Below, piece after piece: positions 26,951-37,300 of a stretch of DNA of 64,000 bases. Position 1 is the stretch's first letter, and every line of letters starts with the position of its first letter. The notes below the pieces were generated by a model. That model did no database searches. It was not told the DNA's origin and saw only the letters and a list, made by a program, of their open reading frames with translations. Source of the DNA: Allobacillus halotolerans (lineage in GTDB: Bacteria > Bacillota > Bacilli > Bacillales > Alkalibacillaceae); contig NZ_JAHLZF010000013.1 in assembly GCF_018967645.1 (NCBI RefSeq), positions 23,432 to 87,431 of the forward strand. The letters are read 5' to 3'. The position numbers and the translations under genes were made by a program.

Positions 26951-27000
26951 CCGAACAAAAATATATATTTCATAACCAAATCATCTAAATGTTCGGCTTT
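26951..27000 (+). terminator. Weak terminator after the aldo/keto reductase
   Basis: CCGAACA (26951-26957) pairs with TGTTCGG (26990-26996) across a long AT-rich loop, followed by CTTT. Confidence 0.4.
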
Positions 27001-27078
27001 CAAAGGAATTTTTCTGACATCATTTATCGAATGTAAGGGTTTACTTTAATCTACCCGAAAATTTCTATGAAAAAACTC

Positions 27079-27106
27079 TTGTCAGTTCACAGATAAATGG
27101 TATACT
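27079..27106 (+). promoter_or_regulatory. Promoter of the purine riboswitch operon
   Basis: TTGTCA (27079-27084), a 16-base spacer with an extended TG, and TATACT (27101-27106). Confidence 0.75.
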
Positions 27107-27130
27107 GAAAGCGAACAATTTCATAAGCGT

Positions 27131-27201
27131 TTTTCATATAATCGCGGGGATATGGCCTGCAAGTTTCTACCGGTTTACCGTAAATAAACCGACTATGAAA
27201 A
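27131..27201 (+). promoter_or_regulatory. Purine riboswitch aptamer, guanine class
   Basis: P1 is formed by TTTTCATA and TATGAAAA. P2 is GCGGG with CCTGC and loop GATATGG. The junction is AGTTTCTACC, and P3 is CGGTTTA with TAAACCG and loop CCGTAAA. The specificity base in GACTATG is C (position 74 in the standard numbering), which pairs with guanine, hypoxanthine or xanthine. Adenine aptamers have T. All conserved junction and loop bases are present. Confidence 0.95.
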
Positions 27202-27257
27202 GCACGTACGGGAGCATCTTCTAATCAAAGATGCTGATTTCATTTTCGACTTTTACT

Positions 27258-27308
27258 AGCTCGAAGTACATGCTTTTTCATACAAAGCGTGTAGTTCGAG
27301 CTTTTTTA
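27258..27308 (+). terminator. Riboswitch-controlled terminator
   Basis: AGCTCGAA (27258-27265) pairs with TTCGAGCT (27295-27302) and the inner ATGCTTT/AAAGCGT extends the stem, followed by a T run. A smaller hairpin (AGCATCTT/AAGATGCT, 27213-27235) lies between it and the aptamer. Purine binding should favour termination. Confidence 0.8.
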
Positions 27309-27405
27309 ATGGTTCGAAATACGTACTGTGTGAATTCCATTTCAAGCCTTTTGAATTGGATTATATGAAAAACGTCCAAAACCAATTAAGGGAGGACGTT
27401 AAACA

Positions 27406-28782
27406 ATGGAAAGTGTGCAAAGAGAGTTAGAGCCAGTAAAACAAGAACAACAATCAGAACAACCGAAGGAAGAAAAGCTTTCAGCCGGTAAGTCAGTTTT
27501 CGTCGGTTTCCAGCATGTGCTGGCGATGGATCTATTTATCCCACCGATTATTTTAGCTGGACTATTATCCTTTACCGTGGCTGACACAGCGTTATTGATT
27601 CAAATGACGTTCATCGCATGCGGACTTGCAACATTAATCCAAGCAGGTTTCGCAATGAAGCTTCCTGTCATGCAAGGGCCGTCATTTGTGCCGCTCAGTG
27701 CACTTGCAGCGATTGGAACGACATCAGGAATCGGTGCAATGATCGGAAGTTTAATACCCGGTGCGATTCTCATCGCCTTAATCGGCAGACTGAAGTTATT
27801 CAGTAAAGTGGTGAAAAAATTCATTCCACCCATTGTCGCTGGTACGGTGATTGTGGTCGTCGGTATTTCCTTGATGCCGAGTGCAATCAGTTCGATTTAT
27901 AACGCGCCTGGCAATGCCAATGTCAATATGATGATTGCCTTTATTTCAGCAGCTATCTTAATTGTTTGTATGTATATCGGTGAAAAAGCGACCCAGCGTT
28001 TTCGTTTTGTCAAATTGGCATCTGTCATTTTAGCACTCGGAATTGGAACGATTATTGCTTCATTCTATGGAATGGTTGATTTTTCATCCGTAAAAGAGAG
28101 TTCATGGATTGCATTTCCTAGTATTTTCGCATTTGGCATGCCGACATTTGAATTGGATGCGATTTTGATTATGTTGGCGATTTACTTGATCATTGTCATC
28201 GAAACGACCGGAACGTGGTTTACGGTCGCAGAAGTGACAGACAAAAAACTCGATGAAAAACGCTTGAACGGCGGGGCAGTCGGTGAAGGAATAGGGTGCC
28301 TGACGGGTTCATTTTTCGGAGGGACACCTGTTACGGGTTATTCATCCAATGCAGGAATCATCGCGGTGACTGGAATCAAAAGCCGCAAGCCGATTCTCGT
28401 AGGGGGAGTCATTTTGATTTTGCTTGGGATGATGCCGAAATTGACGAGCATCATTGCCAGTATACCGGTCGTCGTCATTAACGGAGTATTCGCCGTTCTT
28501 TGTGTCGTCATTATGATGAACGGTCTAAAAGTCATCAAAAATGAACCCTTTACAGAAAGAAATATGATTGTCATCGGTGTTCCGATTATGCTTGCATTAT
28601 TTGCAGTGATGATTCCGCAAGAGGTCATGAATGGCTTACCAAATATCATTACGTATTTCGTCGCATCCGGAACGGCCGTTGGGGCAATCGGAGCATTAGT
28701 ACTCAACATCGTTTTACCTGAAACCATAGAAGATAAAAAACCAATCAAACCAAAAGGAGAGGTCGAATATGCAGCAAGATAG
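27406..28782 (+). CDS. NCS2 (NAT) family purine permease
   Basis: A 458-aa transporter with twelve or so membrane segments, of the uracil/xanthine branch of nucleobase-cation symporters. The first substrate-site region reads MQGPSFVPLSA. The family signature region near residue 310 reads GGTPVTGYSSNAGIIAVTG. An unusually long hydrophilic N-terminus precedes it. Placement under a guanine-class riboswitch points to a purine such as xanthine, hypoxanthine or a methylated purine as substrate. The downstream Rieske gene starts 14 bases before its stop, so the two are coupled. Confidence 0.92.
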   Translation: MESVQRELEPVKQEQQSEQPKEEKLSAGKSVFVGFQHVLAMDLFIPPIILAGLLSFTVADTALLIQMTFIACGLATLIQAGFAMKLPVMQGPSFVPLSALAAIGTTSGIGAMIGSLIPGAILIALIGRLKLFSKVVKKFIPPIVAGTVIVVVGISLMPSAISSIYNAPGNANVNMMIAFISAAILIVCMYIGEKATQRFRFVKLASVILALGIGTIIASFYGMVDFSSVKESSWIAFPSIFAFGMPTFELDAILIMLAIYLIIVIETTGTWFTVAEVTDKKLDEKRLNGGAVGEGIGCLTGSFFGGTPVTGYSSNAGIIAVTGIKSRKPILVGGVILILLGMMPKLTSIIASIPVVVINGVFAVLCVVIMMNGLKVIKNEPFTERNMIVIGVPIMLALFAVMIPQEVMNGLPNIITYFVASGTAVGAIGALVLNIVLPETIEDKKPIKPKGEVEYAAR

Positions 28783-29791
28783 ATTATGGAACGAGTGGCA
28801 CCCAGTTTGTAAGGCGGAGGAGCTAGGCGATGATCCGAAGCAGGTGCAAGTCTTGGGCGAACGCGTCGTGATTTTCCGAAATGAAAAAGGCGTTCACGCT
28901 TTCAAAGACTTATGTATTCACCGTGGTGCAGCTCTTTCATTAGGGAAAGTCGTCGACGGAAAACTTGTCTGTGCCTACCACGCATGGGAGTATGACGAAC
29001 AAGGTGCTTGTACGAAAATCCCAGCGCTTCCTTGCGACCGACCAATCCCGAAAAAAGCACGTGCGGTTGTCTATCATTGTGAAGAATATTTGGGCTTGAT
29101 TTGGGTTTGTCTGGGTGATGAGCCAGAAGAATTGATCAAGTATCCCGAGGGCGAAACAGAAGGATACCGGACAATCGTTTGTGGACCTTACGAAGTGAAA
29201 GCCAACGCTCCAAGAATTATCGAAAACTTCATTGATGTGGCTCACTTGATGTTTGTTCACGAGGGGATGTTAGGTGATGCGGATCATGCAGAAGTGGTAG
29301 ATTATCAGGTCGATTTCGTCGATGGACGTTTGATTACGAGCAAAATCCCCGTTTATCAACCAAATGCGGATGGACGCTCAAAAGGTGGATATACCGATTA
29401 TGTTTATGAAGTCTTATGCCCAACGGTTGCCCGTTTCACCAAAACGACAGAAGGATCTGATGAAGAATTTACGATTTTAACGGCCGTCAACCAAGAAGAT
29501 CACGAACAAAGTCGCGTGTTTATGTTATTGACTAGAAACTATGAACTCGATCAACCAGATGAACCATACCGTGAATTCCAAGATACGATCTTTTATCAGG
29601 ACTTGGACGTCGTCGAGAGCCAAAAACCAGAATTACTTCCATTGGATTTACAAGCGGAAATGCATTTGAAATCCGATGCATTGACGATAGCTTATCGCCG
29701 TTGGTTGTCTGAATTGGGGATTGAAACAGGGACAATTCCATTGGATGAGGAAAAACAAAACCGATTGAAGAATAAGGCTTCGGTAAAATAG
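28769..29791 (+). CDS. Rieske non-heme iron oxygenase, NdmA-like
   Basis: A 340-aa oxygenase alpha subunit. The Rieske [2Fe-2S] ligands are Cys49, His51, Cys68 and His71 (CIHRG and CAYHAW). The mononuclear iron site fits Asp156, His159 and His164 in ENFIDVAHLMFVH. The pattern WHPVC at the start, the GACTKIPALP segment and the final DLDVVESQKPELLP...YRRWLSEL follow bacterial methylxanthine N-demethylases such as NdmA as I remember them. No reductase gene is adjacent. Translational overlap with a riboswitch-controlled purine permease suggests oxidation or N-demethylation of an imported purine. The substrate is inference. Confidence 0.88.
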   Translation: MQQDRLWNEWHPVCKAEELGDDPKQVQVLGERVVIFRNEKGVHAFKDLCIHRGAALSLGKVVDGKLVCAYHAWEYDEQGACTKIPALPCDRPIPKKARAVVYHCEEYLGLIWVCLGDEPEELIKYPEGETEGYRTIVCGPYEVKANAPRIIENFIDVAHLMFVHEGMLGDADHAEVVDYQVDFVDGRLITSKIPVYQPNADGRSKGGYTDYVYEVLCPTVARFTKTTEGSDEEFTILTAVNQEDHEQSRVFMLLTRNYELDQPDEPYREFQDTIFYQDLDVVESQKPELLPLDLQAEMHLKSDALTIAYRRWLSELGIETGTIPLDEEKQNRLKNKASVK

Positions 29792-29797
29792 TAGAAA

Positions 29798-29838
29798 GAA
29801 GCTTCCATTCGTCTGAATCTAAATGGAAGCTTCGTTTT
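29798..29838. terminator. Bidirectional terminator between the Rieske gene and opuAC
   Basis: GAAGCTTCCATT pairs with AATGGAAGCTTC (29798-29809 with 29822-29833), with T-rich and A-rich sides for the two convergent genes. Confidence 0.85.
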
Positions 29839-29842
29839 ATTT

Positions 29843-30772
29843 TTATCCGGCGGGTGCAAAGTCCTCAAGCGAGTCAATTTCCATATAGGATGGAACAGCT
29901 AAACCAAGCTTACCACCTTCGATATTTTTACCGACTTCTACAAACTCACCTTCATACTCTTCAGCTAGGGCGCCATGTGTCGTCGGTAACCATGGAGCAA
30001 GCGTGACATCGATGTCACCTGATGCGATAGATTCAAATAAAATAGCCGGATCCAGTGATGTGAACTCAACATCGTAGCCATGCTGCTCTAATACGATCTT
30101 CGCAACATTCCCTGTGAAAAGCACTTCGTCCCAGAGGGTTGCTCCGACCGTGATTTTTTCACCATTTCCTTTTTCGATGCCATCTGTCCATTCTGCAACC
30201 GTTTCTTCATTTTCTTCGACCCATTTTTCAGCAAGAACATCCATTTCTAACTCTTCTTCTTGTGAGCGTAAAAGGGTCTCTTCAATTTTATCAATATCCC
30301 AATAGAAGTTCTTGATCACTTCTAGGGCAGCTGGATGGTCCTCTTCAAATCCTAATCTTGTCAGTGTAGCTGCGTATATCTCTTCACCAAAAATTCCTTT
30401 AGGGTCTTCTAAGTATTTGATATCCCATTTAGCAAACTTATAGTGTGGAGACCATGCAGTAATGATAATTGGTTCTTCATTTTGAATAGCGGTATCCAAA
30501 GCAGTTAACATCGCGCCAGTTGAGGACGTTTGTTGTTCCCAGCCTGCTAGACTTTCGTACTCTTCGATCGCTTGGTTATTCAGCTCAGTTTGGCCAGCAC
30601 CTGGCTCAAGGCCTGTAATCGTATAATCCATTTCTTCACTATATTTAGCACCGATATCCTCACTACCTTCCTCAGTGGAAGCATTCGTTTCATCTTCTCC
30701 ACATGCAGCCATGAAAAGGACGAAGGATAGCACGGCGAAAATCATTAGTGATTTCATGTTGCTTTGTGACAT
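29843..30772 (-). CDS. opuAC: Glycine betaine-binding lipoprotein, OpuAC type
   Basis: A 309-aa substrate-binding protein of a compatible-solute ABC transporter. A signal peptide ends in the lipobox FMAACGED. The lobe order is that of Bacillus OpuAC: the TGLEPGAGQT...IITAWSPHYKFAKW half comes first and the KITVGATLWDE...APWLPTTH half second. The three betaine-cage tryptophans appear to be in AWSPH, TLWDE and APWLP. An acidic linker joins the lobes. No ATPase or permease gene is next to it, so it is an orphan here and may serve a transporter encoded elsewhere. Confidence 0.88.
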   Translation of the reverse strand: MSQSNMKSLMIFAVLSFVLFMAACGEDETNASTEEGSEDIGAKYSEEMDYTITGLEPGAGQTELNNQAIEEYESLAGWEQQTSSTGAMLTALDTAIQNEEPIIITAWSPHYKFAKWDIKYLEDPKGIFGEEIYAATLTRLGFEEDHPAALEVIKNFYWDIDKIEETLLRSQEEELEMDVLAEKWVEENEETVAEWTDGIEKGNGEKITVGATLWDEVLFTGNVAKIVLEQHGYDVEFTSLDPAILFESIASGDIDVTLAPWLPTTHGALAEEYEGEFVEVGKNIEGGKLGLAVPSYMEIDSLEDFAPAG

Positions 30773-31201
30773 TTCTTTCTCCCCTTTACTATTTCTTATT
30801 GGTAAACGGTTGTATTTTTAAAACAACACACAATTTAAAATTGTAGAACTCTTTGGCGGTTAACTCAAACAGCGAATAAAGCGATTACTATACAAATATA
30901 ACGCCTAGCGCGTAAAAAGTGTTCCTCAGAACAAAAGAACGATAACTTACTTTATATAACTCGCTTAAATTATGTCAACTGATTATTTGGGGGATACCCT
31001 CAAGTGAAATGAAAGAAATCAATGAAAAGTAGTTTATAGTAGCGGTAATGATCGAAAATGTGCTAGACCTAGACATCTTATTTGAAAAAAGGAAGAAAAA
31101 CTCCGTGAGCGCAATAGTACCTTTATTTTCTTAGCTATGTTAGATGTCATTGCTGATTTTTGTATCGTTGATTCGAACGAAAGGTGTAACACCTGCAAAG
31201 A
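30773..31201. other. Divergent intergenic region, left part
   Basis: About 430 bases upstream of opuAC (minus) and before array D. AT-rich promoter-like stretches are present near 30890-30960 but I cannot fix a promoter. No gene seen. Confidence 0.4.
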
Positions 31202-31345
31202 GAAGCCGCCGAATAAACGTATGTAGCCGTTGAAAAAAGGAATGAAGCCGCCGAATAAACGTGAGCAGCCGCTGAAAAAAGGAATGAAGCCGCCGAATAA
31301 ACGTGAGCAGCCGCTGAAAAAAGAAACTAAGCCGCCGAATAATCG
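31202..31345. repeat. 21-bp-period tandem array D
   Basis: Seven units of 21 bp in which two unit types alternate (AGCCGCCGAATAAACGTGA and AGCCGCTGAAAAAAGGAAT), giving a 42-bp higher-order period. On the minus strand the first type reads ATTCGGCGGCT, the same core as in array A. It lies upstream of the Wadjet operon. Confidence 0.88.
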
Positions 31346-31639
31346 GTCGAAGTCAAAAGGCGGTCGCAAATAGGCATAAGATATAGCTTGGAAAGCCGTT
31401 AATTGACCGATCATCTGAAAAAAGAACCTAATGCTTCAATATCTAATCCCGCCCCCTGAATAAATAAATCCAACACTCCAACATATGAGCCCACCAGTAA
31501 AATAAATGCTACCAACTCAAGCGTATATACGCCCAGGTCTCGAAAATATGGTTCCGACAACTGTTACGCACAAATAATTATCGAAGCATACCAGTCATCA
31601 ATTTAATTGTTGTCAGCTGAAGCCGATTTCCGAGAAAAA

Positions 31640-31668
31640 TGGACTAGCTTTCTATTAGAAGATACAAT
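31640..31668 (+). promoter_or_regulatory. Possible promoter of the Wadjet operon
   Basis: TGGACT (31640-31645), a 17-base spacer and TACAAT (31663-31668) lie 32 bases before the first start codon. The -35 matches four of six consensus bases. Confidence 0.45.
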
Positions 31669-31699
31669 ATATGTAACATCCCTAAAGTAGGTGATTTGC

Positions 31700-33169
31700 T
31701 TGTACAAACGTGTCAAAGAAGCTACATATTTAACTGCGGAAAAGGCGTGGAGTTACCGTGCGATTCTCCGTTATTTTTATATACAGCATGAAAAGATGAG
31801 GGAATTTCTCTTTCCTGAAGAAATTATGGATTATTTAAAGACTGATGAAGCTTTTTCGGATTATACGATGGAATCGCTGCATCAAGATCTGGATGCACTT
31901 GTCAAATGGGGTAATTTAAATGCCCGGCAAGAACATGGAAAATCACGTACGATTGAGGAGTTCAAAAAGAAACGTTTTCGCTACCAATGTACACCTTATA
32001 CGGTCGAGTTCGAACGGATGTTAGTGAATTTGGAAGGATCAGGCGAGACATTTGGTGGTTCACTCGAACGGACTCAATTCGAACGTCTCTATCAATCCTT
32101 GCAAAAAATTGAATCAATCGCCAGCGGTAAAGTAAAAGAGTCGAACGAAGAATGTGCCCAATTGTGGAAAGACCTCACGACGTATTTTCGTCAAATTAAC
32201 CAAAACACATCCGACTATATGGCGTACCTGAACAGTGAGGAAGTCGAGGAGCAAATGCAGTCGGAAGCATTTTTGGTTTATAAGGATCAGTTTACGATGT
32301 ATTTGCGCGAATTCATCATTGCTCTGCAAGGAACGGCTTTGCAGATCCAAGATATTTTGACGAAATTATCGACCGACCAACTAAATAGCTTCTTCCATCA
32401 AGTCATCGAACATGAAAAGCGCATTTTCCGATTCGAAGAGCAGTCCACAGAACAATCGGAAAATGATCTGTCAGATACCTGGAAGAACATTCGCGCTTGG
32501 TTTCTCGGAAATGAGCATGGTGAAAGTGAATATAACATGCTTCAGGAACGGACGAGCGAATCGATCAGAAGAATTACCCGCGTTGTGCAGCGATTGGGCG
32601 AGCGTCACCAACACTTCCGAAGTCGCAGGAAAGATTATTTGCACTTGGCAAAGTGGTTCGATCGGCTGGATGACCTAGATGAAGCACACCAGTTATCCTC
32701 GGTTGTATTTGGCGTTTTTCATACAAGACATTTTTATATCGATGATCAGGCGACGGATGATATCTATGCGAGTGTCTGGGATGAGCCACCGATGGAGCAC
32801 ATCACAAAGCCCGCCGTCAGACATTACCGGGAACGAACAAAAGCGGGCGCGGTCACAAGCAATAAGGATAAAAAAGAAGCGATGATGCAAAAACATTTAG
32901 AACAACGACAACACGAACAACAATTGATCGAAAAATATATCCATTCCAATCAAATCATCGTGAAAGACTTGCCAATGGTAGAAACCCACGTCCGGAAAAT
33001 TCTCCTTTCTTGGCTCGGAAAAGCAATGGCGAAGAAAAACCGCGTGATAAAAACGGAATTTGGTACACAGGTTCGCGTTGACGTTGGATCTAATCGTGTG
33101 ATTTTACAATCGGAAGACGGCATATTGGAAATGCCTGAAGTGACATTTCAATTCCTGGAAGGAGCTTAA
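31700..33169 (+). CDS. jetA: Wadjet JetA, DUF2397 (TIGR02677) protein
   Basis: A 489-aa protein of the DUF2397 family, the kleisin-like subunit of this Wadjet subtype. I choose TTG 31700, six bases after AGGTGA, giving LYKRVKEATYLTAEKAWSYR. An N-terminal winged-helix-like region (YRAILRYFYIQHEKMREFLFPEEIM) is followed by long helices and a C-terminal winged-helix region (GTQVRVDVGSNRVILQSEDG). Wadjet detects circular plasmids by loop extrusion and cleaves them. It is the first gene of a tight four-gene operon. Confidence 0.9.
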   Translation: MYKRVKEATYLTAEKAWSYRAILRYFYIQHEKMREFLFPEEIMDYLKTDEAFSDYTMESLHQDLDALVKWGNLNARQEHGKSRTIEEFKKKRFRYQCTPYTVEFERMLVNLEGSGETFGGSLERTQFERLYQSLQKIESIASGKVKESNEECAQLWKDLTTYFRQINQNTSDYMAYLNSEEVEEQMQSEAFLVYKDQFTMYLREFIIALQGTALQIQDILTKLSTDQLNSFFHQVIEHEKRIFRFEEQSTEQSENDLSDTWKNIRAWFLGNEHGESEYNMLQERTSESIRRITRVVQRLGERHQHFRSRRKDYLHLAKWFDRLDDLDEAHQLSSVVFGVFHTRHFYIDDQATDDIYASVWDEPPMEHITKPAVRHYRERTKAGAVTSNKDKKEAMMQKHLEQRQHEQQLIEKYIHSNQIIVKDLPMVETHVRKILLSWLGKAMAKKNRVIKTEFGTQVRVDVGSNRVILQSEDGILEMPEVTFQFLEGA

Positions 33170-33174
33170 ATGTA

Positions 33175-34329
33175 ATGGATCAGAATCATTTTGATGAACA
33201 AACCCAAGAAGCATTAGGACAGCTATTCGAACAGTTCTGGATCCTACGGTCGAAAGAACCAAAGGCGTATCAGCGAATCCGGGAACGGGAAAAAGCGTTG
33301 AAGCGGTATGTGTCCGATAAATTTGGTTTCGATTTGATCGTCCACCAACATTTCATTAAATTGGAAAAACTACCAGTGGAAGCAAAAAAATGGATGGGCA
33401 TTCAGGAGTTTTCTTCCCCGCTTGATTACTCGATTTTTTGTTGTGGATTAGCTTTTTGTGAAAGACGGTCGATTGATGAGCAATTCCTTCTATCCGATAT
33501 GACAGAGGATATCCAGGATTTATACCCAGGAGAATTCCCACTCGATTGGACCAATTACCAGCACCGAAAATCACTCGTCAGAGCACTCAATAAAATGGTC
33601 GAATTAAGCTTGATCAAAACCGTCGATGGGGATATTGAGCTGTTCAAAAATCATGAAGATCACGAAGTATTATACGAGGTCACGGTCTATTCCCGTTATT
33701 TCATGCGGACATATCCGGATGAGCTTTTTCATTATGAGACGAAAGAAGAAATTTTGACCAGCGAGTGGAATCGGCATCATACCGATGAGCGTCGGAAGCG
33801 GGTCTATCGCAAACTGATGTTTTCACCCGTCGTCTACCGTGAGAGTGAAGAGGATTCGGATTTTGCCTATATACGAAACTACCGGAATCGATTGCAAGAT
33901 GATTTGGAGTTTCACACACCCTTTACATTGGAAGTATTCAAAAATGCCGCATTTCTCGTATTAAATGAACGAAAACAAAAGTACACGTTATTCCCCGACC
34001 AAAAAACCATTATGAGCATTGCGCTGCATTTTCAAGCTTATGTCCGTGAAAACGTGACGGAAACATCCATTAATTCCTTTGGTGAATACAAGCTAACAAA
34101 TGCGGAATATATCCAGCTGGTTGAAAAGGTCAAAGAAAAATACGGACACGGATGGAGTAAAAAATACCGGGAGATGGATCCAAAAGCTATCGCGCAAGAT
34201 TTATGGCAAGTCTATAAAGAGTGGGAAATGATGGACCGAGAAAAAGATACGGATTTGTTGATCATGAAACCAGCGATGGCACGGTTAACGGGTTCGTATC
34301 CAGCAGACTTTGAGATGGAGGTGGAATGA
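33175..34329 (+). CDS. jetB: Wadjet JetB, DUF2398 (TIGR02678) protein
   Basis: A 384-aa protein of the DUF2398 family, the KITE-like winged-helix subunit that bridges the SMC heads. The segment LVRALNKMVELSLIKTVDGDI is a winged helix, and SRYFMRTYPDELFHYETKEEILTSEW and RKRVYRKLMFSPVVYRESEED are typical of the family. It starts six bases after jetA, with GGAG inside the end of jetA, and its stop overlaps the jetC start in ATGA. Confidence 0.9.
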   Translation: MDQNHFDEQTQEALGQLFEQFWILRSKEPKAYQRIREREKALKRYVSDKFGFDLIVHQHFIKLEKLPVEAKKWMGIQEFSSPLDYSIFCCGLAFCERRSIDEQFLLSDMTEDIQDLYPGEFPLDWTNYQHRKSLVRALNKMVELSLIKTVDGDIELFKNHEDHEVLYEVTVYSRYFMRTYPDELFHYETKEEILTSEWNRHHTDERRKRVYRKLMFSPVVYRESEEDSDFAYIRNYRNRLQDDLEFHTPFTLEVFKNAAFLVLNERKQKYTLFPDQKTIMSIALHFQAYVRENVTETSINSFGEYKLTNAEYIQLVEKVKEKYGHGWSKKYREMDPKAIAQDLWQVYKEWEMMDREKDTDLLIMKPAMARLTGSYPADFEMEVE

Positions 34330-37300
34330 AAATGAGCTCGAAATGGCAAATGAACCGAGCGGGCGTCTTGAATTTTTGGTACTACGATGACGAAGTTTTT
34401 GACTTCTCAGATGGAAAGTTACTATTAAGAGGAAGTAATGGTTCCGGTAAGTCCGTCACGATGCAAAGCTTTATTCCGGTATTATTGGATGGGAAGAAAT
34501 CACCTGACCGCCTTGATCCATTTGGTTCCAGATCCAGACGAATGGAAGATTATTTATTAGGTGAAAAAGAAGTCGTTAACCGTGATGAGCGGACAGGTTA
34601 TTTATATTTGGAATTCAAACGCACGGATATCGAACAGTACATAACAATCGGGATCGGGCTTCAGGCAAAAAGGAATAAACCGATGAAATTTTGGGGATTC
34701 GTCGTTACTGATAATCGCCGTGTCGGGCAGGACATCGATTTATTTAAATATGAACAAAATGCCGGTGAGAAGCAAAAGATTCCTTTATCTCGAATCGAAT
34801 TGGAAAATTTGATCGCAGACGGCGGGCATGTTGTCCAAACCCAGACCGAATATATGGAACTCGTCAATAAGTACGTTTTTGGTTTTGAAACGATGGAAGC
34901 TTATGAAGATCTCATCAAATTACTGATCCAATTGAGAAGTCCAAAGCTATCCAAAGATTTTCGCCCGACCGTCATTTACGATATTTTGGAAGCTGCCTTA
35001 CCGCCACTGACGGATGAAGACCTCCGTTACCTATCGGATACCATCGAACAGATGGATCAAACGAAACAACAAATCGAGCAACTGAAACGGGAAATGGACG
35101 CCATCCAGAAATTGAATCACGTTTACACAACGTATAACAAACGTGTGCTGGCTGAACAAGCGGATGGGATGGTCGCCGCCAATCAGCGGCTTCAACAGAA
35201 TCAAATGCGTTATGATGAACTGACGGAGGAAAAAACAACCATCGATCAACAGATTGACGAGCTGACGCAATCCATCCGCGAACTTGAAATCGAACAGGAG
35301 ACGTACCGGCAAAAAGAAGAGCGACTTTCTGCTCATGACGTCTGGAATATCGAAAAAGAGCGGCTGAATGAGCAAGAACGGTTGGAAAAAGAATCAGAAA
35401 ATCTGCGGAAAAAGACCCAGCAATTGGAGCAGCGGGAGTCCAAGGAACATCAATTGCGTAATGAAAATCGTACATTGGAAGAAACCATCGGCGAAAAAGA
35501 AACCGAAGCAGAAGAAATGCTAGCTGAATTGGAACAAGATGCTTTAGATATTTCTTTCGATGAACAACACCAGATCAACGTGCAAGACTACGAGCGAAAC
35601 CAACAGGCCGAATTCAATTTTTCGGTGTGGATCAAAGAAGCAAGAGACCATTTATCCTTTCTGGAAAAAGTCACAGACGAGTTACGCCGGTTTGAACAGT
35701 TGAAAGAAAAGATTCAAGAACGGAATAAAGAATTGGCGGATGAAGAAAAGAAATTGGACGATGTGAAAGAACAAGAGCGCCAGTGGTTTGAACTTTTCGA
35801 AGAGGACAAGTCAAAGAAATTAGCGGAAATCCATCAATGGGTTAATGACATCTCTTTGATTTCTGTTTCGGAAGAGGTGCTTCAACAGGTTTCACGTGCT
35901 GTACAGTCACTATACGAACCGACATCCTACGAACAAGTCAAAGACCCATTCAGGCAAGCCGTGTATCAAATGGAACAAAGGAAGCGGGAAGAACTCTCAA
36001 AGCTTGAATTCCAAAACAAGCAATTAACCGAGGAAATCCGTGAAAAAGAAAGTGAATTACACGAGTGGAAACTGAAAAAAGATCCGGATCCAGAAACAGA
36101 TCAAATCACAAAAGAAGCAAGAAAACAGCTCACCGACCAAGGGATTCCTCACGTCCCCTTTTATACGGCTGTCGAATTTCAGGATCATGTTGAAATGGAT
36201 ACGCGGAAACGTCTGGAAGCGGCCTTGACGGATAGCGGTGTGCTGGATGCATTACTGATCGATGAAAGCATTAAGATTCGCCATGACCGCGTGCTGACCT
36301 CTTCACCACAGCTCATGGCGCACACACTAGCAGATTATTTGAAACCTGATTTAGAGGAATCGAGTTTGATTTCCAACCGTCAAGTCGATGAAGTGTTGCG
36401 AAGTATTGTCGTCGGTGAAGAAGCTGAAGCGGGTGTGCATTCACTGGATGAACGGGGAGGCTATCAAATCGGACTCGTGAAGGGTCATGCGGTTCCGATC
36501 GATGAAGTCCGTTTTATCGGACGGAATGCACGAAAACGATACCGCCAAGAACAAATCGACCAACTGCAACAGGAGATCAAGCAACGAATCGAGCAAAAAG
36601 CAAGACTCGACAAGCACATCGAGGAAATTCATTCGGACATTGCACAAGCCCATGAACAATTGACCCAGTTTCCGAATGATGACGATTTACACCATAATTT
36701 TAACCAAATCGCCAAACTACGCATGCAAATGGAACACCATCAATCAAGAATGAGCGATTTATCCGATCAACTGAAGGAAATTCATCAGGAATATTCCAAA
36801 GTAAAGCTCCTCGTTGATGAAAAAACGCGTACGATGAACATCGAACGAACCATGCCCGCATATCAAGAAGCCATTCGATATGCGAAAACGTATTTGGATA
36901 ATTTAAATCATTTGGAGAAAGTTCACCTCAAAAAAATTCATCACCTGAGTCGAAAACAATACATCAGTGAGCAATTGGAAGAATTAATCGATGAGGTGGA
37001 TGAACTAAAAGGCGAGATGAACAAAATTGATGACCGGATCAAAATGAGCGAAAAGAACCTGCAAGAAATCGAAAACCAATTGGCTCAAGCAGGTGTACAA
37101 GATATCCGCAATCAAATTGTGGAAGTGCAACAAAAATTAAAGGACATTGCAGAACAATCGACCGAATGCCAAACGACCAAGCCGAGAAAAGAAGAAGCGT
37201 TAAAATATTTAGAGGAAAAAATCAACACGGAAAAACATCAATTGCACTTTTCACAGAAAATGTTCAAAGCCTGGACTGTTACATTCGAAAAAGAATTGAA

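Noticed and set aside
27131..27201. Adenine riboswitch
   Set aside because: The specificity base in GACTATG is C, not T, so the aptamer is of the guanine class.
29843..30772. A domain-swapped, rearranged betaine-binding protein
   Set aside because: The apparent inversion of lobes compared with ProX is the normal arrangement of Bacillus OpuAC, so it is not a local rearrangement.
31034..31414. Minus-strand 126-aa frame with repeated LFGGF-type units
   Set aside because: It is array D read in one frame, with no start signals.
34972..35475. Minus-strand frame of 167 aa inside jetC
   Set aside because: Antisense shadow of the coiled-coil part of jetC, with no start signals and a Pro/Arg-rich composition.
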